Assembly: GCA_022036555.1 (NCBI GenBank)
Contig: CM039135.1
Coordinates: 38,032,625 to 38,096,624, forward strand
From: Microstegium vimineum
Taxonomy: Eukaryota; Streptophyta; Magnoliopsida; Poales; Poaceae
Reading direction: 5' to 3'
Length of the DNA stretch: 64,000 nucleotides
Part shown: in pieces, positions 33,020 to 45,956 of the stretch
How positions within the stretch are numbered: position 1 is the stretch's first letter
How the letters are laid out: every line of letters starts with the position of its first letter
Notes under the pieces: model-generated
What the model saw: only the letters and a program-made list of their open reading frames with translations
Database searches by the model: none
What the model was told of the DNA's origin: nothing
Made by a program: the position numbers and the translations under genes

Positions 33020-34281
33020 TACTTGACGCATCCATCCAGATACTAGGATAATACTTCTTCAAATATTTACCATTTATTGCTCTGGAAAATGCAACTCCTT
33101 CGAGAGTTTCCAAAATATAAGTGTTGCCAGAAACAGACTGACTTATCCGAAAAAGACCTTCCCAATTAGGAGACCACTTCCCAAACTTCGAACTCTTGGT
33201 TCCAATCGGCAAATTCTTTTGCCTTCACCTTCTTGTTATACCATCTAGCAACCCTCTTCTTGTTATCTTCGATACTGATTAGAGCTCTTAGCCGACGACC
33301 CGCCAAATCTTCTAACGCATCCTTCATAAGGATATCATATTCATCGGTTGTTAGTTGGTCTTGGGAAAACAATCGCCTAGAACCAATTTTAATTTTCCAA
33401 GGTAGGACAACATCGTGTCCGTACACCAGGTGATATGGCGAAACCTTAGTAGCACTATGACACGCCATCCGATACACCCATAAAGGTTCATTCAGTACGG
33501 TATGCCACCTCCTAGGGTTCTCTTCAATCTTGCGCTTGATAAGCTTGATTATTCCCTTATTAGTTGCCTCAGCCTAACCATTAGCTTGAGCATAATAAGG
33601 AGAAGAATTCAACACTTTGAACCCCATACCGATAGCAAATTCATCAAACTCCCCCGACGTGAACATAGTTCCTTGATCAGTTGTAATAGTCTGAGGAATT
33701 CCGAATCGGTAAACAATATGCTCCTTCATGAAATCTATCATGTTTGCCGATGTTACATTCTTCAAAGGAACGACTTCAACCTACTTCGTGAAATAATCAG
33801 TAGCAACAAGTATAAATTTATGCCCCTTGCTCGATGGTGGGTAAATTTGGCTGATGAGATCAATGGCCCATCCTCTAAACGGCCAAGGCTTGATTATAGG
33901 ATTCATTGCAGACGCAGGTGCCCTTTGAATATTACCGAACTTCTGACAATCTTGACACCCTTTGAAGTACTCAAAACAATCCTCAAGAATTGTCGGCCAA
34001 TAATATCCATTTTGCCTAATCATCCACTTCATCTTGAATGCCGATTGGTGCGCTCCACATACCCCCTCATGAATTTCGCACATTAACCTCTTTGATTCCT
34101 CTCCATTAAGGCATCTGAGCAAAACTCCATTAATTGTACGATAATACAATCCATCATCAAGGAGCACATACTTGGTAGCCTGAAACCTCAAACGTCTTTC
34201 AACTTTCCTAGACAGATCTCTTAAGTAATCGGTAATCTCTTTTCTCCAGTCATCGGTAACCATTACCGATGTCATTACTTC
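33020..34281 (-). pseudogene. Integrase of element E, broken
   Basis: Integrase inserts element DNA into the genome. The zinc-binding HHCC region is at about 34080-33950 (EIHEGVCGAHQS, CFEYFKGCQDC). The catalytic core shows WAIDL (Asp) and TTDQGTMFTSGEF (Asp). A TAG stop stands just after YYAQANG at about 33575, before the AEATNKG that carries the catalytic Glu. Another stop is after DYFTK at 33781. The C-terminal region (33477-33020) has KVSPYHLVYG and a GKWSPNWEGLFRI domain of the kind that ends plant gypsy integrases. It is inactive because of these stops. Confidence 0.85.
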
Positions 34282-34374
34282 TTGAATCGGCTGATATCCC
34301 TAGGCATGTTGCGCTAATCGATTGGCTTCTTCATTATGCAACCTGGGAACATGTTCAAGATGGTATTCTTTAAA

Positions 34375-35163
34375 TTACTTTAATAACTGCAAACACTTCT
34401 CATGATATGCAATTAAAATATTACTTCGACACTCGTATGTCCCAATCAACTGATTGATCACTAACATAGAATCACCAAAGACTTCAACGGCATCGACACA
34501 CACATCCGTAAGCAATTCCAACCCCTTCAGCAATGCCTCGTATTCAGCCTGATTATTTGTCGAAGTGGCAACAATCGGCAATGAGATTTCGTACTTCTGT
34601 CCTCGGGGTGAAACTAAAATAATGCCGATACCTGCTCCCTCCTTACACGTGGAACCATCAAAGAACAAAGTCCAAGGAGCAATCTCCACGGAGTTCCCTA
34701 TACCACAATGCTGAGTAACAAAATCAGCCATCACCTGCCCTTTAACTGGCTTAGTCGATTCATACCTCAGATCAAATTCTGACAGCGCCAAAATCCATTT
34801 GCCGATCCTTCCACTCAATATCGGCATCGGCAGCATATACTTGACCACATCATCTTTGCATATGACAGTACACTCGGTCGATAGCAAATAATGCCTTAAC
34901 TTGGTACAAGAGAAGTATAAACATAAACACAATTTCTCAATGGCCGAATACCAGGTTTAAGCGTCCACCAGCCTTCTACTCAAATAATAAATCACACATT
35001 CTTTCCCTTCAAATTCTTGAATCAAGGCTGACCCAATAACGCCGTCATTGGCAGACAAATATAATGTGAAGGGTTTCCCGTGTTGAGGCGGAATTAAAAC
35101 TGGAGGATTCACCAGATACCTCTTAATTTCTTCCATGGCCGATTGCTGCTCCTCTTTCCACAC
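34375..35163 (-). pseudogene. RNase H regions of element E (two domains)
   Basis: 35163-34957 holds the RT-connected RNase H-like part (NPPVLIPP, LYLSANDGVIGSALIQEF, IYYLSRRL) and ends at a stop. 34932-34375 holds a second domain of archaeal type: LFFDGSTCKEGAGIGIIL (first Asp), NNQAEYEALLKGL (Glu) and VFGDSMLVINQL (Asp). Two RNase H domains in tandem is a hallmark of the Tat lineage. A further stop or gap separates this from integrase at 34281. Confidence 0.8.
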
Positions 35164-35169
35164 AAATTC

Positions 35170-36216
35170 CTAACCGACTTTCAGCTTCAGCAATGGGCTA
35201 AAAGATTTAATCTTCCCAGACAAATTAGATATAAAATTAATCTTGCCGATCAAAGATTGCAACTCAGTCTTGTTTGTAGGAGCAACCACTTTGTTAATTG
35301 CATCAATAGACTTTCTGCCGATCTCTATACCCCTTTGATGCACCATGAACCCTAGGAATTTACCTGCCGATACGCCAAACGCGCACTTATTTGGATTCAT
35401 CTTCAGCCCATGCTCCCTTGTGCACTCCAGAATCTTCTGCAGATCGGCAAGATGCTTCTCAAAGTCTCCGGACTTAACCACCACATCGTCAATATAGATT
35501 TCAACCAATGTAGTGATGTACTTATGAAAAATAAAATTCATTGCTCTTTGATAAGTAGCACCGGCGTTCTTCAACCCAAAAGTCATTACGACCCACTCAA
35601 ACAAACCGACGTGACTTGGACACCTAAAAGCAGTTTTGGATATATCCTCTTCAGCCATGAATATTTGATTATATCCAGCATTACCATCCATAAAACTGAT
35701 AATTTTATGTCCAGCAGAAGCATCAACTAGTAGATCGGCAACGGGCATTGGATAGCCGTCCATCGGCGTGGCTTTATTGAGATTCCTAAAATCAATACAA
35801 ACACGAAATTTTACATTCTTCTTATATACAGGAACCACATTAGAAATCCATTCGGCATATCGGCATTGCCAAATAAATCCAGCTTCGATTAACTTTGTAA
35901 TCTCAGCTTTAATATCAGGTAACACAGTAGGGTTGCACCGACGCGCTGGCTACCGATGTGGTTGAAAACCCGACTTGATAGCTAACCGATGTTCAACGAT
36001 TGATCGGTCTAAACCAGGCATCTCTGTATAATCCCAAGCAAAACAATCTTTATATTCTTTTAATAAATCACTCAACTGTTGCTTACATTGGGAATCTGAC
36101 TTAGCGTTAATAAAAGTTGGCCTAGGCTTGCTACCGTCGCCGATGTCTATTTCTAGCAAATCATCGGCTGATGTGAACCCATGTCCAAGTTTTCCATCAT
36201 CGGCGAACTGATCCAT
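35170..36216 (-). pseudogene. Reverse transcriptase of element E, broken
   Basis: RT copies element RNA into DNA. The segment 36216-35950 (LLKEYKDCFAWDYTEMPGL) is the usual connector upstream of RT. A stop at 35949 separates it from 35925-35170, which holds the RT fingers and palm: RVCIDFRNLNKATP, SFMDGNAGYNQI (Asp), AFRCP, FGLKNAGATYQRAM and VEIYIDDVVVKS, whose YIDD contains the catalytic Asp pair. The core motifs are all present; only the stops break it. Confidence 0.85.
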
Positions 36217-37340
36217 TAAACCTCTTCTTCAGAACCGACTGCTTGGATCGGTGTAATCCGGTAATCGGCCACCTTGAGGAATTCTGTATCCCAAGCTTCA
36301 CCAGATATGCACTTGGTCTGCTCATAGGTTTCCGATTCTGCCGATGCAACAATTGACGGGGCTTCACTTCGGACGACTTCAATTTTATCTCCAACCCATT
36401 GCACAAGGCTTTGGTGCATTGTGGAAGGTACACAGCAATTAGTGTGGATCCAATCTCTTCCCAAGAGCAAGTTGTAGGAGCCTTTACCACTGATCACGAA
36501 AAATGTCGTCGGCAAAGTTTTGCTATCGATAGTGAACTCGACACATACTGCCCCCATAGCTGGTGACACATTGCCTTCAAAATCCTTTAACTTCATGTTT
36601 GTTTTGACTAAGTCTTGGTCACCTTTTCCAAGCTTCCTGAACATGACATACGGCATTATATTGATTGACGCTCCACCATCTACCAACATTCTTGATACTG
36701 GCTGCCCATCAACTTTGCCTTTGACAAACAACACCCTCAAATGTTGCCTTTCATCATCGGCAGGCTTTTCAAAGACAACTGCCATCGGGTCCAGAATTAA
36801 CTGAGCCATCTCATCAACCTCTTCCTCAGCCTCAGCAAGTGCCATAAATTCCATCGGCAACATAACAACCATGTTGACTTCTGCCGATGGACTCCTCTCC
36901 TGGTGTTTTGGCCTCCACTCCCAAACTAGAGATTCTCCCTTCGAAGGGTTTTCACCATAACACAGATCATTATGGAGTTCATGCTGGATCCTCCTTCTCT
37001 GAGTATTCGTTAGGCCTTTGGGACACCATTGAGGAAGCTTAGTCTTCCAAACAGGTTGGTACTGTTTCTCACTGTGTCGGCTTGTATTACCCCTTATGTT
37101 TGGATCTCTAGAGAATATCTCTTCATCGGGCACCCTTGCATTAGCCTTCTCTTCGAGCTTCTCTTGACGGACATGCTTGCCAAGCCTGTCATGCACACTG
37201 AGCTTGCCCCCCAGCCGATCATGTACTGATTCCTTTCCTCTTATCGGCCTAGCATATCTTGATCCCCGATCATCCGAACAGGATCTCTTTTCCGACCGAT
37301 CGGAAGGATAGTACCTGTTACACTCGGGGCAATTATCCAC
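36216..37340 (-). pseudogene. Protease region of element E
   Basis: The 374-codon open frame has a Cys/Arg-rich start (CPECNRYY) and a basic linker. An aspartic protease follows, with RMLVDGGASINIMP (catalytic Asp) at about residues 216-229 and NLLLGRDWI at about residues 287-295. It ends at 36216, touching the RT connector frame. Upstream, gag is in another frame across 37340-37499. The open frame is one of the longest intact pieces of E. It contains at least six RCCGAT hexamers between 36121 and 36360. Confidence 0.8.
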
Positions 37341-37498
37341 AGTGGGTAGCTTGATGCTTTCTTCCCAACAATAAACGAAGAAAGGACAATTCCAATGATC
37401 TTTATGCCGACGCCATTCCCGGCTCCTTTCTTCTTCCCGCTGCCGATATTGCTCCTCTTGAGAACGCCGATATTCCTGTCGTGGTTGTCTGTGTGTGA

Positions 37499-39967
37499 TT
37501 ACAACGCCATGTCTACGAGATCCCCGACGTCGTTACCTTCGTCAGCAACTCTCTTGTCCTTCTTAGCATCGGCACATCCTTTTCCCTTTACATCATGCAC
37601 AACTATTTGATGTTTAGGATCTACCGATGCATTCTTCTTGGCAGCTTCCGATGTTAGTACTTTAACCTTCTCACTAGCTTCCACCATATTGCATGGAAAT
37701 GGGTGCTGGTCGATCTTCATCGGCTTCTGGGTTTTAGAATTTTCAAATTTAATTCGTCCAGCCCCGATTTCTGACTGCAATTGCTGCCTAAAGACTTTAC
37801 AATCATTGGTAGTGTGTGAGGTTGCGTCATGCCACTTACAATACCTCATCCTTCTAAGCTCTTCAGCCGATGGAATCACTTGATTAGGCGCCAGCTTAAT
37901 TCGCCCTTCTTGAAGCAACAAATCAAATATCCTATCGGCTTTGGCAGTATCAAAAGTGAATCTTTCAGCCTCCTTCTGACCAAACGGACAGGATATCTGC
38001 TTCTTAACTTTCACCCATTCAGCAACGCCGATATCTGTCCCTTCATCTGACTCAGACTCTTCTTCCTGTTCGATGAAGGACACCTTCTTGTTCCAAGTCT
38101 TTCAAGGTTCGAAGGCTTTGATTTCCTGATCGGCAACTCTCTGTACGAGATGGCTCAGACTCTCGAACTCTTGAGATGCGTACTTGTCCTTGATGTGTGG
38201 CAGTAATCCCTGGAAGGCTAAATTTGCCAATTACCGATCATCCAGCACTAAGCTGTAGCATTTATTCTTCACGTCCCGAAGCCTTTGGATGAAACTTTCT
38301 ACCGATTCGTCATTGCACTATTTAAGCTTGACCAAATCGGTAATCCTCTTCTCATGAACGCCAGAGAAGAAGTATTTGTGAAACTGCTTCTCTAGATCGG
38401 CCCAAGTAATCACAGAATTTGGAGGAAGTGAGATGAACCATGTAAACGCTGATCCAGATAAAGATGATGAAAACAATCTTACCCTCATCTCATCTCTGCT
38501 AGCTGCCTCTCTACACTAAATAATGAAGCGATTGATATGCTCCATTGTTGATGTATCATCTTGACCAGAAAACTTGGTGAAATCCGGCACCTTGTACCGA
38601 TTTGGGAGAGGAATCAAATCATACGCCTGAGGGTACGGCGTCCGATAAGAGTACGTATTGACCTTAAGTTTGATGCTGAACTGCTCTTTCATCACTTCGG
38701 CAATTTTGTCGGCCCAGTATGCATCCTAATCCTGCCGATGCACTGGCTGGATATTTATTGGCTGGACTGGTTGATACGCTCCTTCTTGCCTTTGCGGTGA
38801 GTAAGCTGGCTCGGTCGGCACAAACACAGCACCACCTCGCTAAACACTGGGCATCGGTTGACCTACCGATGTATATCCTTGACCACCCACTGGGGTATAT
38901 TGAGGCATCATCAGTTGGTACACCGATGTCTCATTCTGAATATTCGTCAGGTGACAGTATTGTTGCGCTCCTGTTACCTGATGTCCAGGTTGCATCACTT
39001 GCTGTTGAATCGATGTCTGACCAGTCCATCCAGGATTATAAATCATCGGCATGTGACTTGCTGACAACTAACAACTAGCTGGCGCTTGTTGCTCATGTAC
39101 CCCAGAGTAATCACCAAATTGGCCTCCTTGGTGCACCGATACTCCAGTCTAAGGATTCGCCATCATCATGGAATGGTTTACAACAGCCATATCTTGTTGC
39201 ATCGGCAAAGAACTTGTCGATGGTTGTCCATAAGACACTTTAGGAACCACCATCTGAAGACTTCCTGGTGGCAACTGCACATTTGGAGAAGACGTGGCAT
39301 AACGTGTCATTGGGTTTATCGGTTGTGCCGATATCGTCGATTCCACAGGGACCTTTCCCGCTGCATTGTTACCTTGGATCAGATTAGTGTCGGCAGATGG
39401 ATCTGGAGGCATACCGTATCCCCACCAGCTAGCAGGATTTGGTTGACTCTGAATCACCGGTCCTAACATCCCCGATGCTACTGAATCTGTATTCAATTGG
39501 ACAACGCTCACAGTGCTTGACCTTGGTGGAGTAACTTCACCGGCAGACGGCTTTGCAGGTTGGGTAGATGCCGCTGGAGCCGCCGATGGAGCCGTAGTAG
39601 ATGCCGATCCAGGTTGATGATATGCTGGACCAACATAATGGGGTGCCTGCCCTTCTTTGAAAGATTGCATAACAACATTGTATACAGTATTGGACAGCAC
39701 AGTAGAATGGCTAATTAATGCTTGATTTAATGCAGAATTAACCATCTCTTGTAATTTACCAGGATTGGCATCGAAAGTGACCCGCCGCGGCAATGGCGGA
39801 TCGTGCTTCTGGATAGCTTCGCCGCTCCTGCTTAGGCTGAAGGATTTCAGATACAACTGCTTGTATTCCTCCATAGCCTTCTCCATGATCTTCTTTTGAT
39901 CATCTTTCAGATCTGCTTCAGAGACCTTGATGACGTTCTTCGGAATGACATCAGTAGAATCATTCAT
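37499..39967 (-). pseudogene. gag: gag of element E, broken
   Basis: The ATG at 39967 (MNDSTDV) is supported by F, whose gag starts similarly (MGDHADV, then VIEVSEANLRDDQK). The first frame (39967-39149) has a Pro/Ser/Thr-rich spacer and stops. The capsid core (about 39000-38090) is only readable with frame changes; one strip near 38480-38340 gives SGSAFTWFISLPP and WADLEKQF. The last frame (38083-37499) carries the metal-binding motif YCKWHDATSHTTNDC at about 37840-37799. It is inactive. Confidence 0.75.
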
Positions 39968-39995
39968 GATCGTGATCAAAGATGTATCTAATGTC

Positions 39996-40016
39996 CACCG
40001 GGTGTGCCAAAAGAGG
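39996..40016 (-). promoter_or_regulatory. Primer-binding region of element E
   Basis: Read on the minus strand after the LTR: CCTCTTTTGGCACACCCGGT, identical at the same position in F (63713 onward). This is the expected priming site; I do not assign the tRNA. Confidence 0.7.
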
Positions 40017-40801
40017 TGTTGATAGAAAAAGCGTCGGATCTGCGAACACCTCGGGCTTATACCCGAATTTTCGATATCCAAGGTGTGCCAGTCGATTTGA
40101 CCAGTTAATCGACAAGGACGAAAACTAGAACAAAGTTCAACGAGACGACAGCGATACGCACGGACGTCAAAGCTCAACTTGATCAAAATGCGGAACTTGC
40201 GAAGGCGACGGAGGTCATGTAGATGCAGCCCATCGAGACGTCGTAAGAACTCGTAGATAAACTAGAACTAGTACGGTAAAAGTAGATGCTGGAAAAGTAG
40301 AAAAAAGTAATAGATTTGTATTTGATTGATTGTCTCTTTCTACACCGCCCCTGGGTACATATTTATACTCCGGTAAAAGGAGTTGTAAACAGACACGACT
40401 CATACCTAAACAGAACTCCTATTTTTAAGGAAATAAAACGACTCGTGCAAGAGTCGGACTCAAACTACAATAATAATACTAGTATAAAAGTCACCAGTTT
40501 CCTTATCCATTTTCCTTATGATGAAACATTCCATCGGCAGATTCCTTCAATCCGTAATTTCCTTCTATTGCCATCGGCAACTTCCTGCTGACGTCAGCCA
40601 CATCAACTCGTATCCATCGGCAATACCTCCTTATCGGCAAACATATCTTCTTTCTCCCTTGATGCTTCTTCAATCAAATTCACCATCGGCGATCGGTAAT
40701 TTGACCGGTAGTATCTTAATGCCGATGAGGAACAACGATTACTCCCTTGTCGATCAATGCACTTGGTTTAATATTGACCCGTACAAATAACGGTGTCAAC
40801 A
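40017..40801 (-). repeat. 5' LTR of element E
   Basis: It is 785 bp, collinear with 26614-27398, and starts TGTTGATA instead of TGTTGACA. The TATA box is conserved. Confidence 0.95.
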
Positions 40802-40806
40802 ATAAG

Positions 40807-41601
40807 TGACATGCATAAGTATTCAAGGATGAAACATTGTCATTGAGTCTTGATTCATTGCATTTTGAAAGCAAATAATTATTGGCATATTTGATAGACA
40901 AAGAATTCCATGACCATAATCAATAATTGAGTCACACTTGAGCAATGATAGGTGTATATATATATATGAACTGTATGACAAAGCATTGCTAGTAGTACTG
41001 ACTTTGAATGATATCATCAATTTGTAACCATTGTAGCATCTAGAGTTGTTACTGCTGTGCTGAACCAGTAGCCTCGGACAGTCCACCGTAGTGGGCTTAG
41101 ACAGTCCAAGAGCACTGTTCACGCACGAACAGCACAATACAGGTTCATCCAATCCACTCCATGAAACTCAGGATTCAACCAAAAACTTTTGCTCAAACTT
41201 TCGGCATAGTATCACCTCATCATTACTAACTAATTCCCCCAAACAATTTCTCAAATCCATGGCTCAAAACTAGATTGGGATTCATCCCCAAATATCATTC
41301 AAACACGAAATCCATCCAAATCTGAGAGGGGATCAATGAAATACCGAGATGCCATGGTGGAGATGCTTGCGGAGTGTCTGGGAAATTTCTCGGAGTGTCC
41401 GGGGAAGCCTCCAATCCCTTGGTCCCCTCCCTTCTTCCTCCTTGAGCTTTCACGGTTGAGAGAGAGAGGTCTCTGTGTTTTTCCCGAAGGGGTATGAGGC
41501 AGGCAAGTGACTCAGTCGGGCTCGGTCTGGGTTAAACCCGAGGCGTGGACAGTCCGCGGGGATATGGCGGACAGTCCGCCATTGTAATCTTTCCAGCCTG
41601 A
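40807..41601 (-). other. Segment of D upstream of its env-like ORF
   Basis: AT-rich DNA with a short TA run (about 40955-40969), followed by a purine-rich leader and D-family palindromes at about 41078, 41546 and 41569. It corresponds to the B spacer 20711-21598. No ORF with a recognisable domain. Confidence 0.6.
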
Positions 41602-41606
41602 CCTTT

Positions 41607-43454
41607 TGAAAGATCTCTATTGTTTTGGGTAATTGATCAAACCTAAATACTAACCTAGCTCTAAGTGGATGAGTAGGTTAAGTACACAAGGTGATGAGAA
41701 AAGGTGACAAGTCATGGAGCAAAGGAGGCTAAGGAGACAGCTAGCAACGGTTCCACACTTGGAGAAGAAGAGAAGAGGAGGAGTCCCTAAAGCTTTTCAA
41801 GGCAAAGGTATAATAGGGATTTTCTATTTTGGTGATCAAGACACCTAGTGGGTGTGATCACATGTAGGATAGGTAACCGTACTATGAAGAGGGGAAATAG
41901 TTAGTGGTTACACCTATCAAGTGCCATTAGGAGTTCATTACTTGCATTGCATCTAATCCTAATGAGCAACCCTTGTAAAACTTGATAAAATATGCCACAC
42001 ACATGCACAAGTCAGTGAAACACTTGGTGGTGGCACATGAGGAGCAAGGGAAGCAAAGAGAAGTGAGAACAGCACAAGATAGAGCGTCGGACCAGTTGAG
42101 CTTAGGAGCGTCGGACCAAGGCGAGTGGTTTGGTGGTTGCTCCTAGCACTGTCCTGGCAACAGAGGAAGCGTCGGACCAAGGCTCAGATGAGGCACCGGA
42201 CCATAGACGAGTGGTCCGGTGGCTCGACTCAGACTCAGCAGAAGACCGAGACAGGCGTCGGACCAGTCTGCATGGTCCGACGGCCTAGTCCGATGATGAG
42301 GTCTGGAGCTCGGGTGCTCCCTGCATGATTTGTCCAAGACTCGGAGGAGGCTCCGGACCACTCGGTATGGTCCGGTGGACTAGTCCAGAGGTGAGGTCCG
42401 GAGCTCGGGTGCTTACTGGACTCAGGTTTCGGCTGAAGCAAACACATCACACCAAGGCAAGTGGTCCAACGGTGACTAATCAGCGTGCCAACGGTCAAAA
42501 TTCATAGCGTCGGACCACTCGCTATGGTCCGACGGTGGCACCCAAAAGTGGTCCGGTGGTTACGTTTCTGCAGCTTCAAAAGTGAAAAATGGCTAGTTTC
42601 TTTGTGGAGGCTATTTAAGGGTATGTGGCTGGTTCAAGGAACCTCTCTTGCACATTTGGCTATTGCATACTCTTGTGAGCAAACCACACACACTCCCACT
42701 CATCTCATAATTGATTGTTCATCCATTTGAGTATTCAAGTGCATTGCATGAGTGATTCATCTTAGTAGCACTTGGGAGTTGATACCGCTGCTAGTTTCTT
42801 GTTAATCTTGGTGATTGCCATCACCTAGACGGTTTGGAGCAAGCGGTGTGGATTCGAGAAGCTTGGTGATTGTGCTTCGTCGACCACAAGTGAAGATTGT
42901 GAGGGGTTCTTGTGCCTTCCCCGCGGGAGATCGCAAAGGTAACTCTAGTGGATTGCGCGTGTCGTTGAGTGCCCTCTCTTGTGTTGGTTGTGCGGCACCC
43001 GGTGACGGGTTTGGTGTGTGATGCCAATCAGCTCGTGAACCTCCAAGTGAGTGAGCCAACACAACGAGGACGTAGCTAGTTGGCAAACTAGTGAACCTCG
43101 GGAGAAAAATCAAGTGTCAACTCTCTTGTCTCCCTTGTGATTGTTTGGTGATCTTGGAGCTCTATTGATTGACTCATTACCTCGACATGGCGGTATAATC
43201 ACGCAACCTATCTCTTTCATACTTGCAAGTAGCATATTAGGTTGTGCCTAGAGGGCTACTAGACTTGAGTAGGATTTGAGTGATCCTTAGAGCTATTAGG
43301 TTAGCATTTGCGGTTAGAAGGCTTCGCATCCCTTAGTTTGCTAGTGCAAGTCAATCTTCGCCATATTGTAGTCTAACTTGTTGTTGAGAATTATTTTAGA
43401 TTTCAGATTAGGCTATTCACCCCCCCCCTCTAGCCTTTGGATTAGGACCTTACA
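41607..43454 (+). repeat. 5' LTR of element G
   Basis: 1,848 bp, TGAAAGATC to CCTTACA. It has a TATTTAAG box at 42612-42619 and a palindrome theme of GTCGGACC and GGTCCG(A/G) with neighbours 19-24 bp apart (for example 42084/42108 and 42195/42213). A C-run sits near 43421. Confidence 0.95.
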
Positions 43455-43456
43455 CG

Positions 43457-43468
43457 TGGTATTAAAGC
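43457..43468 (+). promoter_or_regulatory. Primer-binding site of element G
   Basis: TGGTATTAAAGC, two changes from the usual TGGTATCAGAGC complementary to initiator methionine tRNA. Confidence 0.8.
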
Positions 43469-43511
43469 TAGTACACCGTTGAATTGAGGCTTAACAACCT
43501 ACAGTGTGATC

Positions 43512-45453
43512 ATGGCTCAAATCAACAACATGAAGAAACCACCAAGATTTGATGGTTCCAACTATGGCTATTGGAAGGTCAAGATGACCGCACACATCAA
43601 GTCAATTAGCCGGAAGGTGTGGCTTGTGGTGGACAAGAAATTTGAGGTTGCCAATGTGGAGGCTCCAACTCCACAAGAGGAAGAGAAGTTGCAACACAAT
43701 GACATTGCTCTTAGTTCCATCCATGAGGCTCTTGATGAGAAGGTATTTGAGCAAATCAAGAATCTTGAGAGTGCTCATGAGGCTTGGAAAAATCTTGAAG
43801 AATCATTTGAGGGCACACAAGCCGTCAAGGGGGCCAAGGCATATATTCTCAAGGAGAAGTTTGCTAGCTTCAAGATGAAGGATGATGAAAATGTGTCAGA
43901 GATGTTCCATCGGCTTCAAGTGCTAGTCAATGATCTCACGGCTCTTGGTGAGAAGGTTGAGGACCAGGACTTCTCTCACAAGTTCTTGAGGTGTCTTCCA
44001 TCCTGGTTTGACACGCTTGTGACCTTGATTGTGAGAGGTGGGCTAGACACCATGACTCCAAATCAAGTCTTGGGAGATGTCATGACTCAAGATGCATATC
44101 GGGAGAACAAAGAGGAAGATGTTAAGAAGGAAGACAAGAAGGATGAGAAGAAGAAGAGCATAGCCTTCAAGGCTACTTCATCACGCAAGAGCAAAGGCAA
44201 GAGCAATATTGAAGAATCTAGTGAAAGTGAAGACCAAAGTGCTAGTGATCTTGATGAGGAGGAGATGGCTCTCTTTGTGAGGAAATTTGGAAGATTCATG
44301 AAGAAGAAGGGCTATGGTGCAAGGAGGAAGAAGACTTCTTTCAAGAATCATGATGAACCAAGGAAGTGCTTCAAGTGTGGAAGCTTTGATCATCTCATCG
44401 CTCATTGTCCTTACAATAGTGACAAGGATGATGATGATCACAAGAAGAGAGGCAAGAAAGAGAAGAAGCCCCTATTTGACAACAAGAAGAAGAAGAAGGG
44501 CTACTCTCATATTGTCACTTGGGATAGTGATTCTTCTTGTGGTGATGATAGTGATCAAGAAAAGAAGAACACTACCAAGAAGAAGGCTTTTGCAAGCATG
44601 CATTGCAATGAGGGACAAGATCTCTCTATTTGACACTCCATCATCATGCTTCATGGCTAAGTCCACTAAGGTACTTTCTCATGATGAGAGTGAGAGTGAG
44701 AGCGATAGTGATAGTGAGGAGCCCTCAGGGGAGGAACTCATGGACATGCTTGAGCAAGCTAAGGATTACATTGACAAGAAGAGAAAGGAATGCAATGAAT
44801 TGCGCAAGACCAATGTGGCTCTTGAGCAAAACCTTGATGAGGCTGTAGAATCTCATGAGAGGCTAATGGAAGCCCATGAGAAGCTAGTGAAGTCTCACTC
44901 TAAGATTGAAAGGGCTCATTCCTCTCTCCTTGACCAAAGTAAGAAGGAGATTGCTCAAACATGTGACATGGGAGTTACTTGTAATATTCTTGATGAGTCT
45001 TTCTATACTCCTATCAATGTTACTCCCACTAACCCCTCTTGTAGCACTACCACTTCTACTTCATCTACTAGTGATGGTGTCACTTGTGATGCTTCACTAA
45101 TGGTGGAAAATGAAACCCTCAAGAAGGAGGTTACAAATCTCAATCACTCTTTAGCTAAGGCTTATGGAGGTGAGGACCACTTGCTTATGTGCTTGGGTAG
45201 CCAAATAGCTTCTCTCTACAAAGAGGGATTGTGCTATACCCCCAAGAAAGGCAAGCCCGCCTTTGTTACTCACAAAACTCATTTTGTTAAGAACATCGGT
45301 AGCTATTGCAAGAGTTGCAAGCAAGTTGGTCACAATGAGCAAGCATGCAAGATCAAGAAGGCCAAGCAATATGTATCCTCCATGAGAGTTGATTCATTTT
45401 ATGTACTTTCCAAGGGTACTAATGGTGTTCATGCCAAGTTTGTTGGTGCACCT
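43512..45453 (+). pseudogene. gag: gag of element G, one frameshift, split from pol by H
   Basis: The ATG at 43512 (MAQINNMKKPPRFDG) opens a 373-codon frame to 44633. It has the copia gag core (YGYWKVKMTAHI, AHEAWKNLEESFEG), a Lys/Asp/Glu-rich hinge and the zinc knuckle CFKCGSFDHLIAHC at about 44368-44409. A frameshift near 44600 leads to a second open stretch (44644 onward) with acidic and coiled-coil heptads (LEQAKDYIDKKRKECNELRK). A Cys/His motif (CKSCKQVGHNEQAC) follows at about 45313-45354. H inserted at 45454-45458. Without H and one TSD copy the frame continues into the WVPK motifs at 55170-55240. Confidence 0.85.
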
Positions 45454-45458
45454 TGGAT

Positions 45459-45956
45459 TGTCGACAAAATATGCATCGCAGTCTACCTAGGGGGTACGCC
45501 ACGGTAGTAGATTGTTAGGCGGAGGTGTGGCGACGACGATCAAGCGTAACACAGAGAGCGTAGACACAGCGATTTAGACAGGTTCGGGCTGGCAAACCGC
45601 CGTAATACCTTAGGTCCTGTGTTCTGGTGGCTAGATTGATCTCGTATATCAAGTTACAAGATCTGTAGATGATCTGAGAGAGGTTATCTAGGGGTTTTTG
45701 AGGGGGTCCCTGCTCGCCTTATATAGCCGGGGAGCAGGGTTACAATTTCCATATCCTAACCGATTACGATCGGTTCCCTATGGCAAGGGATCCGAGTCTA
45801 TCTACTAGGATCTCCCTTGGCGAGCAAGTCTTCTTAGGAGTCCTTAGCGAGCACGACGGGCTGGTCGCGTCCCGCAAGGCCTCGTAGGCTGGGTCGTCTC
45901 CTGGTCGGCAGGCCCAAGAAGGTCCCTGGGGATATGCCGAGGTTATATCCCCAACA
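45459..45956 (-). repeat. 3' LTR of element H
   Basis: 498 bp; on the minus strand it runs TGTTGGGG to TGTCGACA, the same family as I and A. A decamer copy, CTCGGGGACT (minus strand, 45957-45966), abuts it. Confidence 0.95.

Larger units (their letters stand above)
26614..40801 (-). mobile_element. Element E: Tat-like gypsy element carrying a plant-mobile-domain gene
   Basis: The element is 14,188 bp with 785-bp LTRs at 26614-27398 and 40017-40801 and the TSD ATAAG (26609-26613 and 40802-40806). On the minus strand the order is gag, protease, RT, RNase H, a second archaeal-type RNase H, integrase, then a long 3' region that holds a plus-strand gene (27811-30937) and an LTR-like block J. The second RNase H and the antisense gene are traits of the Tat lineage. 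All coding parts carry stops. Confidence 0.95.

Noticed and set aside
40955..40969. TA dinucleotide run
   Set aside because: Only about seven units; too short to be of interest beyond ordinary AT-rich DNA.
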